Source: Brassica napus (taxonomy: Eukaryota > Streptophyta > Magnoliopsida > Brassicales > Brassicaceae). Taken from it: a DNA stretch of 64,000 nucleotides. Location: positions 51,097,218 to 51,161,217 of the forward strand of contig NC_063448.1 of assembly GCF_020379485.1 (NCBI RefSeq), written 5' to 3'. The notes beneath the pieces were generated by a model. That model saw only the letters and a list, made by a program, of their open reading frames with translations, was not told the DNA's origin and made no database searches. A program made the position numbers and the translations under genes. Positions within the stretch are counted from its first letter, which is position 1. The number at the start of each line of letters is the position of its first letter. Positions 10,505 to 20,686 of this stretch are shown one piece after another.

Positions 10505-12890
10505 AGCCTGCCCAAAGGATATTTACCCTCTCCCCAACATCGACCGTTTAGTCGAGTCTACGGCCGGAAACGAGATGCTAACCTTCATGGACGCCTTCTC
10601 TGGATACAATCAAATAATGATGCACCCGGATGATCGCGAGAAGACGGCCTTCATCACAGACAGGGGAACCTATTGCTATAAGGTCATGCCGTTCGGTTTG
10701 AAGAACGCCGGAGCAACCTATCAACGACTTGTAAACAAGATGTTCGCAGACAAGCTGGGCATCACCATGGAAGTGTACATCGATGACATGCTGGTTAAGT
10801 CTCTCCATGCCACCGATCACCTCCGTCATCTGCAAGAATGCTTCGAAACTCTCAACAAATACGGCATGAAGCTGAACCCAGCAAAATGCACGTTCGGAGT
10901 CTCTCCAGGCGAGTTCCTCGGCTACATAGTCACACAGCGAGGAATCGAGGCAAATCCGAAGCAAATATCCGCTGTCCTGAACCTCCCGAGTCTAAAAAAC
11001 AGTAGAGAAGTACAACGGCTCACGGGCAGGATAGCTGCTCTAAATCGTTTCATCTCCAGATCCACCGACAAGTGCCTGCCCTTTTACGATCTCTTACGAG
11101 GAAACAAGAGGTTCATTTGGGACGAGAAGTGCGAGGATGCATTTACTCAACTCAAGCATTACCTGACAACACCTCCAGTACTCGCTAAGCCAGACGTCGG
11201 TGATGTTCTATCTCTTTATGTCGCAGTGTCACAAGCTGCATCACAAGCTGCAGTCAGCAGCGTTCATATAAAGGAAGACCGTGGCGAACAAAAGCCCATC
11301 TTCTGCACGAACAGGCGCATGACCGGACCAGAGACGCGATACCCAACCCTGGAGAAGATGGCTTTGGCAGTCGTCGAAGCAGCGAGAAAGCTTCGACCAT
11401 ATTTCCAGTCGCATTCAGTGGAGGTACTGACTGACCAGCCTCTCCGAACGATACTCCAAAACACCAACAGATCGGGCAGACTCACGAAGTGGGCCATCGA
11501 ACTCGGCGAGCTCGATATCACCTACAAGAACCGCACAGCGGCGAAATCCCAAGTCCTTGCGGACTTCCTGGTCGAGTTGGCCCCAGAATTGGAGCAAGAT
11601 CTCACACTCCCAAGCTCAAACTGGACGCTGCACGTCGATGGATCGTCGACCAACAAGGGAGCAGGTGCCGGAGTCCAACTACAGTCCCCGACCGGTGAAC
11701 TAATCAGGCAGTCTTTCAGTTTTGGCTTTCCTGCATCAAACAACGAAGCAGAGTACGAATCTCTAATCGTTGGACTCCGCTTAGCAAAAGCCGTAAAAGC
11801 TAAACGACTAAGCGTCTATTGCGACTCCCAGTTAGTCGACAGTCAGTTCAGCGGCGACTACGATGCCCGCAACGACCGAATGGACGCCTATCTCAAAATA
11901 GTGCAAAGCCTGGCAGCAGAGTTCGAGTTCTTCGAACTCATCAAAATTCTCAGAGGCGAAAACGTCTGCGCCGACGCCCTCGCGGCCCTTGGCAGCAAGC
12001 TTCATGATCAAGTTAAACGAACCATCCCGATACATCGTATCGAGAAACCAAGCATCGATATACCGACCGACTAAACCCTCGTTGCCCCGGTCATCGAACC
12101 CGCTACTCCAGACGACGACGGATTTGGTCCAGATTGGAGAACTGAGTTCATCGACTACCTCTCGAAGGGAGAACTCCCAACAGAAAAACGGGCGGCTCGC
12201 CGACTAAAAACACGCAGCGCCCATTACGTCGTTCTTGACGATGAACTGCACCGATGGACCGCGAGTAAAGTGCTCCTAAAATGCATCCATGGCAATGAGA
12301 CAGCAAGGGTCATGGCAGAGACGCACGAAGGCGCTGGCGGAAATCATTCGGGCGGACGTGCATTAGCGATCAAAGTAAGGAGCTTGGGATTCTTCTGGCC
12401 AACAATGAACGCAAATTGCGAGTCTTACGCGAGAAGCTGCGACAAGTGCCAACGTCACGCACCTAGCATCCATTGTCCAACCGAAATGTTGCGAACAAAC
12501 ACCACCCCATACCCGTTCATGCGATGGGTAATGGACATCATAGGACCACTTCCCTGTTCCCGCCAAAGACGCTTCATCCTCATCCTCACCGACTACTTCA
12601 CCAAATGGATCGAAGCTGAAGCATACGCTCAAGTCACAGACAAAGAAGTCCGCGGTTTCGTCTAGAAAAACATTATTTGCCGCCACGGTTTGCCTTATGA
12701 GATCGTTACCGATAACGGATCGCAGTTTATGTCAGACAACTTCAAAGAGTTCTGTGGCAAATGGAACATTCGACTAAGCCCCTCCACTCCTCGTTACCCG
12801 CAAGGTAATGGCCAAGCAGAATCCTCCAATAAACTCATCATCGATGACATTAAAAACCGTCTGGATCTGAAAAAAGGGTCACTGGGCTGA
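10392..12890 (+). pseudogene. Tat element reverse transcriptase, RNase H and integrase
   Basis: In a single frame: RT (YPEWLANPVVV, KNGKWRVCVDFTDLN, then the catalytic YIDD at 10776-10787), the connection domain, and RNase H (HVDGSSTNKGAG ... NNEAEYESL ... VYCDSQLV). A stop at 12072-12074 follows. After it the same frame resumes with integrase: an HHCC zinc-binding segment ending CDKCQRH (~12450) and the first catalytic Asp in VMDIIGPLP (~12530). A second stop at 12663-12665 precedes ITDNGSQF-like TDNGSQF (~12707) and NGQAESSNK (catalytic Glu, ~12818). All RT and integrase catalytic residues are present. Only the nonsense and frameshift changes disable it. Confidence 0.88.
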
Positions 12891-13374
12891 CGAGCTCGAC
12901 GGAGTCCTATGGAGCCATCGCACAACGCCGCGAGGATCGACTAAATCGACACCTTTCTCCCTCGCCTACGGCGTAGAAGCCATGGCTCCCGCCGAAGTCA
13001 ACGTTTCAAGCCTCCGACGCTCCAAGATGCCTCAATACGTCGAACTCAACAAGGAAATGCTACTTGACGCCCTTGATGAGATAGAAGAACGACGAGATCA
13101 AGCTCTGCTGCGCATCCAGAACTATCAACACCAGATCGAGAGTTACTACAACAAAAGGGTCCGTGCCCGACCTCTGGAACTCGGTGACCTCGTCATGCGC
13201 AAGGTGTTTGAAAACACTAGGGAGTTAAACGCCCGTAAACTCGGCGCCAGGTGGGAGGGACCTTACAAAATCATCAAAGTCGTCAAACCTGGAGTATACC
13301 GACTTCAAACTTCACGTGGCGAAGAAGTTCCCCGATCATGGAACTCGAAGCACCTACGACGTTTCTACTCGTAG
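12891..13374 (+). pseudogene. Tat element integrase C-terminal region, shifted frame
   Basis: A one-base change in the AAAAAAGGGT run near 12872-12880 moves the frame. The sequence then continues as DELDGVLWSHRTTPRGSTKSTPFSLAYG (reading interrupted here for length), the conserved end of the integrase core. The C-terminal module follows, with LGDLVMRKV and GARWEGPYKI, and stops at 13372-13374. This is the usual end of Tat pol. Confidence 0.8.
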
Positions 13375-14129
13375 GTGTATTACCAAAAAAGAAAAAAAAA
13401 AACCGAGTAGATGCACCCCCGTGGTCACTTCTACTCGACCGAGTAAATGCGCTACTCACGGCACTTTTACTCGGGGAAAACGAACTACGAATGGCTTGAT
13501 CCTTAACCGAGGTACGTAGGCAGCCTTAAAAGGTCCAGCTGTAACAAAATCAAAGTCAAAATCTTGTTCTTTGTCTTAACTTCTACTGAGTAGATACCTG
13601 TTATCAAACCCAAGGGCTCCCGTGTCTCCAGCAGGAGATACGCGGAAAATATCGTTCCATTTCCTAGCTATGTCCTGATCAGACACTTAGCCTGAGGACC
13701 CAACAGTCGCTAGTCACCTATGCCCAAGGAGCATTGACCGACTAAACAGAGTGAATCTTTAACCTTTCCTCGACTAAACGCGTAACGGACTAGCTACCCA
13801 ATTACTCGATTGTCATTGAGGAAACGGACGAAAGAACCTTCCACTCTTAGATTCAGTCCCTTGTTTTCGAATTAGAACGATGCGCCTCGACGTCGTATCG
13901 ATCGAAACACCACAAGAGCTGAATAAAGCCCCCTAGCGGTTCGTTTCCTTATCTATTTGCGAAAGCCAAAGTTTGCAAGTACAGATGAGAAACACAACAA
14001 CCCACAAATTTAAAGTCCGCTTAAAACAGCGACTTGCCGATAAAATAAAAGTATGTCTAATCGTACAACAACAAGGTCTATCAAGACCACAAACAAAAAA
14101 GAAGAGGAGAAAAGAACATAAGTAAAACA
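13375..14129. other. Tat element region between pol and antisense ORF
   Basis: Untranslated internal sequence with A-rich runs and repeated GACTAAA/ACTCG words. I see no ORF. It probably contains the 3' ends of the convergent pol and antisense transcripts. Confidence 0.5.
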
Positions 14130-17100
14130 TCAAGGCACAAAATCTTGATCGTCAGGACCTTTGGTAGCGGCAGCAGTCGGGTCCTCCGCCCGAGTAGAAA
14201 TAGGGGCAAAAGAGTCTACAACAGGAGGTGGAGGAACATTTGTATCCCCAGCTTCGTAAGTCGTCTCCTCCTCAGCGGGACGTGGCAGCGACGTCTCCTC
14301 GACTCCATCGTTTTCCTCCTCTTCATCCTCTCGTCCTTCGGAGGAAGAATCCGAGACAAGCACAGGATCCTCGACGCCCATGTTCTCGGTCTCTTCCTCT
14401 CGAACCAGAGTGTCGCCCATCTCGAGGCCGTGCTTTCGAGGAAACCTCTCCAGATTCTCATTCTCTGGGCGCTCATCAAAACCGCTTCCCACCGGGGACT
14501 TAGACATGCTCAGTAGGGATAGACGTGACGTCAACCAGTGGCTCCTCTGATGGTTCCTCAACAACTTCGAACGAGGTAACGAGCCGAGAAGCCGTCTCTG
14601 GCCCGATCAAATTTACGTTCGGCCCATAGGGATCGAATGACGTTCTGAACAGGTCCGCGACGAAACGAGAAGGAAGGACCAGCGGAGAAAGTGTAAGGTC
14701 GCTATCAGACAGCGGCTCTACTCGGAGTTTCATAACCTCCACCTCGTAAAGTTTCTCCTGCTCAGCGAAGACATCGGTCATTTCTTGGGGGATCTCCGTC
14801 CCACTCGCCTTTATAACCTCGAGGCACTTCTTCGTTCCCGAAGCTTGACCATACAGGTTCTTTGCCTTCTCAAAAGCCTCCAGACGAGTAAAATGGTCGC
14901 GCACGCGATCAAAACGGCGACTTGCCTTCTCAGCCATGGCAACCTCGACTTTTTCCCTCTCGCGAGTAACCTCCAAACCCCGGGAGTCCCTCAAGCGTTG
15001 CCTCTCTCTGATTAATTTGTCTACCGCGGCATCTCTCTCTTCGACTAGCTCAGTCTTCTCCTTCTCCAGGTTCGCAGCCGTTTGCTCCAAATGACTTTTC
15101 TCTCGGACGAGCTCTTTCCTCGCCGCGCTGGAAGATTTAAGCTTCCCCTCCAGCTCTTCGAACTTCACTCGAAGAATCTCTTTCTCCTCCGCGGCCTTCT
15201 CATTGGCCTTCTTATGCTCCGCCCTTACTCTCTCGATGACCTTCAACCTCGTCTGGGCAAGCTTCTTCGAAGATCCCAACTGGATCATCGTCTGTTTCAG
15301 AGTACTATCGTATTTCTCAACGAGAAAGTTCATACTCCCGTCACTCTGCAGTTTCGACAAACACAGACCGCGTGAGACGAATGAACCCGACGAATCAAAT
15401 AATGAGATAAAGTATGAAGGGTAGCGCAGTTACCCGAGCTCTCGAGGAAGCAGCGTCTATGTATTCAGTCTTGAAGTAAAGGTCGTCCAATTGTGGCATC
15501 TCCTTCGTCCCACCACGAATTTGGCGCGTCAGCTCCGCGCACCTAAGAGGATTAAGGATTAGGGGAGTCGTCTCGTTGTAGGAAAACTCGACGCGATCAG
15601 GGAACTCGATCTTCCTTCTCCTCACAGTAGAACCTTCTGAACGAGACCCTTTCCTCGCAGACGGATCAGGAATAGATCCCTCATTTGCAACAGGATCACT
15701 GCCCCGCGCTGAGGCCTCTCTCTCCTCAGGAGGGGTTTCAAGAGAAACGCCGCCCCCACGACAACCTCGACCAGGCCCGTCTCCACATCAGAAGGACGCG
15801 GCTCTGCCTCGATGGACTTCTTCTTCTTCTTCTTTCTGGGACGATCTTCTGGCGCCGTTTCGGAACGGTCAGACTCGACGGAACCCCATGTAGCGCCTTC
15901 TCGTCCTACTGCCGGCGCCTCTCCGTGATCAATGGAGGAAGTAGAAGGGAGTAGCCCCTTCGTAAGGTCTCTTCCTTCCTCTCTCTTCCTTCCTTGCTTC
16001 CAAACCCTCGGAGGTTTCGTCAAGAGAAGCGATCTCTTCAAGAGGAAGCTCTTCGGTCGCTTTCCTCCTGGATTTCTTGCTCTGCTTCTTCTTTTTAGGA
16101 CTCGAGGCAGGAGGCTCCGCCCCAACGTCTTTGTCGACTAAACCATGAGCTCCTTTCTTGGAAGCTCGACCTGCGTCAGAACTGGTCGACCCTTGCACAT
16201 CGGCAGGAATTGACTTCTTCGAAAGCAATTGCAGCTTCCCCTTCAACAACGCACTCAAATCCGGCACTCCGTCCATCTTTCTAGCTTCGTCTAGAAGTTT
16301 CTGCTGTTTCCGAGTTAAAAGGGACAGACGCGACTTACGGGGCCCGAGTACAACAGGAAGTCTCGACTCCCAATCAACTGTAAAAAAGAAAAAGAAGAGA
16401 GACTAAGTTGTTAATAGAACTTTTTGGAGAAAGACCGATGAACTCACCTCTAGCAATCCGAGCTTCTTGACGTCTTATCCACTCTCGACTAAGATCAGGC
16501 CAACGGAGATGGCTGTGAGCCGCGATTGCCTGAGCACTCTCGAAGAATTTCTCCGGGTATGCGATCGTATTTGGGTGACGAACTGCGACAACAAGAAACA
16601 CGCTGTTAGAATACTCGAATAAGGCATGATGACAACAAACTATATCTACCAAGCGTTTTGTTCCATAGAACGCGGTAGTCGTCCCCAGGTGGCTCCGAGA
16701 AGGCATGCTCATCAGACTTGACGTAAAAATATGAGCGGTGCCAGTCCTTCGTCTTGTTCGGGTGCCCAGCCAAGACGTTGTAGCTCGAGCGCATCTTCAC
16801 TGAAAATATTCCATGTGGCTCCGCCTTCGTAAAAGTTAACTCTTCGAATACTCTCACACTCATCGAAACGTCTATCTCCGCTGCCATCACCATTAGCATA
16901 ACCGCGATGCGCAGCGACCCGTTAAGCAGCTGACAGATGGCGATGTCCCGACGAAATGCGTACGACGTGATCAGTCGGGGAATTGGAAACCAGAGCTTCG
17001 TATGGTCTCCAAAATAGGACTCGTAGACACACTGATAGCCAATCGGAGGCGACCAAGGACGCTGTCCCTTGGAAGGAATGATGTATGTAACGCCGGCACC

Positions 17101-17580
17101 TCCACTTCGCCTCAATAAATCCCTCACCGTCTTGTGAGAGGAGCAAGAATCGAAGACATTCCCCCATGACTGAGCCCGCGTGTCACGAAGCAATTCGGAC
17201 GGGAGTGGGCCGAGTTCTTCGAAGATCCCGCCAGGATGATAGATCGTGGGACGGCAGTCTATCTGGCCGAAAGGAATCTCCCGACTAGCTCGTCTCAAAG
17301 GTCTTGAGGCTTGGCTAGACGCTTCAGAGCCGCTACCGCTCACGTCACTGCTCCCGACTTCAACGCGATCCGCACATTCATCACGGATCATCTTATGAGC
17401 ATCAGCGACCAAAAGGCGTTGAGATAGGGTCATATTATCTGAATCCCGAAGAGCGTCACGATGAATCAAGTCGAAATCATCCGGTGGACTGTCGGTTACC
17501 CGTGCATCTCTGATCGGACTCGGAGAATCTGCGACACCCTTCCCTTTTTCTTCTTGCGACAATCGACCTCTCAGAGGCAT
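14130..17580 (-). pseudogene. antisense ORF (aORF) of the Tat element, spliced, with a few frameshifts
   Basis: Reading the minus strand from the ATG at 17580, exon 1 is 17580-16650 (donor G|GTAGAT), exon 2 is 16582-16448 (CGCAG acceptor, GTGAGT donor), and exon 3 starts at 16377. These joins keep one frame. Exon 1 encodes a domain of the putative gypsy-type transposon family (about residues 100-300: FEELGPLPSELL, RPWSPPIGYQCVYESYF). Exon 3 is Lys-rich. After frame changes near 15,960 and 15,770 it passes through MRRRKIEFPDRVEFSYNET to a donor at about 15,436. The last exon (from ~15,350) is a long coiled coil (KKANEKAAEEKEILRVKFEE). It ends in an acidic Glu-rich tail that reaches 14130 after another frame change near 14,520. 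The function is unknown. Antisense ORFs at this place are known from Tat retrotransposons. Confidence 0.75.
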
Positions 17581-17740
17581 GATCCTGGATTTAGGGGACG
17601 ACTACAACCGCTAGACGATACCGACGAGCCTGTATAAGGAGAAACGTATCTAGAGAGAGAAAGTAAAAGTAGAGAGAAGGGAGAGAAAGCGGAATACCTG
17701 AACTTGCAGAGAAGAATGACGAAAGCGAAAGGGAGGAGCC

Positions 17741-17750
17741 TATTTATAGC
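17741..17750 (-). promoter_or_regulatory. TATA box for the antisense ORF
   Basis: The minus strand reads GCTATAAATAGG about 160 bp upstream of the aORF start codon. It is a near-consensus plant TATA box in the right orientation, supporting an internal antisense promoter separate from the LTR promoter. Confidence 0.6.
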
Positions 17751-17972
17751 AAAAACAAGGGCACATCCTCCGAAGTGCAATCATTAGGTCTACAGAAGCC
17801 TAAATGGGCCTCAAAGGCCGCCTAAATACCCAAAGGCTTACTCATGACGGTTCAGTTTCTCGCTCAAACCGATCTCTAATCGAGATGCCCGACCGGAATT
17901 AATCCCCGATTTCTGTCTAAACCGGTTTTCTAACGTAAACCGATGAGATAATCTTGAGCTCTTATATCGGGG

Positions 17973-18162
17973 TAATTCGCCGACCGAGTAAAACGTGCCT
18001 CCGTGACAAAAACCTCGGCGAGCAAAGCAGATCATGAAGAAGTACTACTCTAAGCGACTAGAAACGTTAATTCGCCGACCGAGTAAAACGTGCCTCCGTG
18101 ACAAAAACCTTGGCGAGCAAAGCAGATCACGAAGAAGTACTACTCAAAGCGACTAGAAACGT
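17973..18162. repeat. 95-bp direct tandem repeat, two copies
   Basis: The unit begins TAATTCGCCGACCGAGTAAA and occurs at 17973 and again at 18068, with only a few differences. It lies upstream of the antisense ORF and just before the polypurine tract of the Tat element. Confidence 0.85.
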
Positions 18163-18260
18163 CAATAAAACAGCGTGCGACTAAACATGCTAGGACCTGT
18201 TATACGAACGAACCTGACCCACAAATTCACTGAGACCGCTACGCCGCTCACAAGTGAACT

Positions 18261-18276
18261 GGGGGGGGGGACTTAT
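18261..18276 (+). other. polypurine tract of the Tat element
   Basis: A G10 run followed by ACTTAT directly precedes the 3' LTR. This is the expected plus-strand priming site. Confidence 0.6.
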
Positions 18277-18751
18277 TGTAGGAGATGGATTACATTCCTC
18301 CACAAGGCCCATCGAATAACAGGCCCTAGCCCGGCAAGCTTGACCAGTTTAGTCGGCTTAAGCGGTTAAAGATGTCGGCTCGACCCCAGAGTACTTTTAG
18401 CCGATCAGTTAAGCCGATCAAATATGCTCGGCTTAGAGAGAACAGTACCAAGGCCCGCATACTCGGCTTTTAGCGACAGGGCCCAAAGGACGACACGATT
18501 AGGGCATCACGGACGAGGACACTATAAGAGGGGATGAGGAGACAACGAAAAGAGGACTTTTTAGCAAGACAGACAGAAGCGGCTAGATCTAGGGTTTCCG
18601 AATCATCTCTTTGACCCTGTTGATTAAACCTTTGATCTTGTCTCCTTATTTCCCGTCAGTCTTGTAACCTCTTGTTTGATTCTAATAAAAGCGTCTTTAG
18701 TCACCCCATTCTTAAGTTCATCATTCTAATCAACCGAATCTTGCACAAACA
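18277..18751 (+). repeat. 3' LTR of the Tat element (475 bp)
   Basis: Same length and ends as the 5' LTR, with about 13 base differences counted by eye. It is followed by the right TSD, CACAT, at 18752-18756. Confidence 0.92.
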
Positions 18752-18795
18752 CACATTAAGCTCAATGGCTGTTCTAAAGCCAAAGTTTGTTTTAG

Positions 18796-19351
18796 GTGGA
18801 GAGAGTTTTCGAGTCTAGGAATCCTGATCTTTTTGAGCTTGATAAGGCCAAGAAAATGCTCAAGGCCTGAGACTAATAACCCCTTATTAGCTATAGCGAA
18901 TGGTTTAATGCTGTAATTCTGATGATAATAATACAAATTGTGATGCAGGAACATGAACATGCGCTTATTGATGCCATTGCAGGGCTTGCGGATACTTCTG
19001 ATGGGGAAATCGGTAATAATAACAAAAGCAGGGCTTCGTTTTGTTTGCAATCTAAGAATAATCTTTTATTTACCATCCAATTCTGTACTCTGATGATAAT
19101 ACCAAAGGTTAATTACAAACGTAAGCATACAAATAAACATGCTTTGAAATCTTTTTTTTGCTCAGCATGTTATACACTAGAATAGCCTCTAAACCTGTAA
19201 ATACATGATTATATAAGTTTTGTTCTGGAACTTTGGATTGTGTTACTCTTTGTTGCAAACTATGATTTGATTTATTCTGGTTTCCTGCGTCTCTAACTCA
19301 GCAGATGGAGATCCACCATTTTTGCAAGACCATCCAATATCACAGGGATGA
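18796..19351 (+). pseudogene. EMSY-LIKE (EML) gene, 3' part beyond the retrotransposon
   Basis: Exons at about 18796-18863 (VERVFESRNPDLFELDKAKK), 18949-19012 (EHEHALIDAIAGLADTSDGE) and 19305-19351 (DGDPPFLQDHPISQG, stop). They continue exactly where the exon before the 5' LTR stops, and encode the C-terminal coiled-coil-like segment of EML proteins. The donor after the first of these exons reads GCCTGAG, a non-canonical or mutated site. The 11.7-kb insertion lies in the intron between the two halves. Confidence 0.8.
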
Positions 19352-19698
19352 TGGAAGAGCGTAGTGTAACAACACCCCATCCCATGGTGTTTGGTCAGCA
19401 TCATCAACCTAAGGACAATGGACCTTAGTCAAGCGTTGTTTGAAGGTCACCAAAATGTATGAAAGAATTGTTAGGATTGGGACAGCTTGTAAGGGCATTA
19501 TTTGGGTTTAGAGAATGTAACTTGTGAATATGATGATAGTCATGTAAAGATGTTGGTGATTCCACCTCCAATTGGATAACTAGAACCTGCCTCCAAAATT
19601 CATACAGTTCAAATGCTTAAAGGCAACCTTGAGCTAAGGTTGCATTATACAAAGTAAATTTTATTATTTCTTCGTTTGAGAGAAGCACTTGTGTTTGA
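19352..19698. other. 3' flank of the EML gene
   Basis: Non-coding, probably including the EML 3' UTR. Nothing else is recognised. Confidence 0.4.
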
Positions 19699-19710
19699 TT
19701 AGCAAAAGGA

Positions 19711-19800
19711 GGTATGTATTTTCTGCAAGTCTCATCCTTTGTTTGTTACAAATGACATCGGATTTGTAACAAAGGATAAGACTTTCAGAAAAGACATACC
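19711..19800. repeat. long foldback (candidate hairpin RNA or small MITE)
   Basis: GGTATGTATTTTCTGCAAGT at the left pairs with a complementary arm ending in CATACC at 19800. The arms are about 40 nt with a few mismatches and a 4-base bulge, around a loop of about 8 nt. Pairing extends outward through GCAAAA/TTTTGC to about 19701-19810. Size and pairing would suit a plant miRNA precursor or a foldback element. I do not recognise a known miRNA in it. Confidence 0.5.
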
Positions 19801-19811
19801 TTTTTTGCCTT

Positions 19812-20686
19812 TTTTTTTTGCAATCATCTTCAATCTGGAATGTTGGTCTCCTTGCCATGGTGCCTATTGAATCGAAAATCATCTCAAAAGTATAAACATA
19901 AGATTCTACACCAGTTCCTAAGAGATTTGAAGGTATTAAGGTCCCAGACTAGTTGACATGATATAATAACACATGAGCCAAATACCAAACGATAAATCTA
20001 AAGCTGAAAAGCATAAAACATGTAAAAATCGAAAACATAGCTGGAGACCACCGATAACACGAGTAACCTATTGATTCTTAGAATACATTGTCTTTTTGAG
20101 ATCGTTGAGAGTCTAGTTTTATCCGAAAACAAGGGAAAAGAAATGATTCTTTCTCTAAGTATTTTATTAAAACATCAAAAGCTAATCAAAAGCTAATCGA
20201 CTACAAACGAAGACAAAGCTTAAATAACAAAACTAATGAAAACCCTAATATAATAACAAAAGCCACGTTAATATGTTAACGTACAATTTATAAAGCCATA
20301 CACTTAGCCCATACGACCCATAAGAGATGGAGGAGACCCAACGTCTTTGTATGTCGTCAATAATATAGAACGAAAGATTGCTTTGAGCCGTTTTTACCTT
20401 CTTTTTTATCCTTTTTTTTATTTGCTGAAGAAAGGAAAAAGTTTAATAATTTTAAGTTTTTAACCAAATAAATAAGTAACGAAATCAAAAATTTAAATCA
20501 TATGATAATAAATCAAATAATAACTAGAAATCTTTTTTTTGTTTTTTTTTTGAACTGAAATCTTTTTTTTGTTCATAGTAGATTTGCACTAATCCTACTT
20601 AGATCATCATCCTTAAGCAAGTTACAAGCTACCCCTTTTCGAATCTTCTTCCTCTCTCTCTCTCTCTCGAAAGAAAACAACAAACA
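19812..20686. other. intergenic and 5' leader of the NOG1-like gene
   Basis: Mostly AT-rich and non-coding. Just before the next start codon (20650-20686) is a TC-rich stretch followed by an A/C-rich leader, AAAACAACAAACA, typical of a plant 5' UTR. Confidence 0.5.

Larger units (their letters stand above)
7022..18751 (+). mobile_element. complete Ty3/gypsy LTR retrotransposon of Tat type with antisense ORF
   Basis: An 11,730-bp element: 5' LTR, primer-binding site, gag-pro-pol on the plus strand, long 3' region with a spliced antisense ORF, polypurine (G10) tract, 3' LTR. The ends are TG...CA and the TSD is CACAT. The order protease, RT, RNase H, integrase identifies Ty3/gypsy. The size, the TTGGCGCCCACCG primer-binding sequence, and an antisense gene between pol and the 3' LTR point to the Tat lineage, which is known for such extra ORFs. 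By hand the LTRs differ at about 13 of 475 positions (2.7%), so the insertion is moderately young. Nonsense codons and frameshifts in gag and pol make it non-autonomous. It sits in an intron of the EML gene. Confidence 0.9.

Noticed and set aside
10578..10964. Minus-strand 128-codon ORF over the reverse transcriptase
   Set aside because: Complement of conserved RT sequence, no independent signature.
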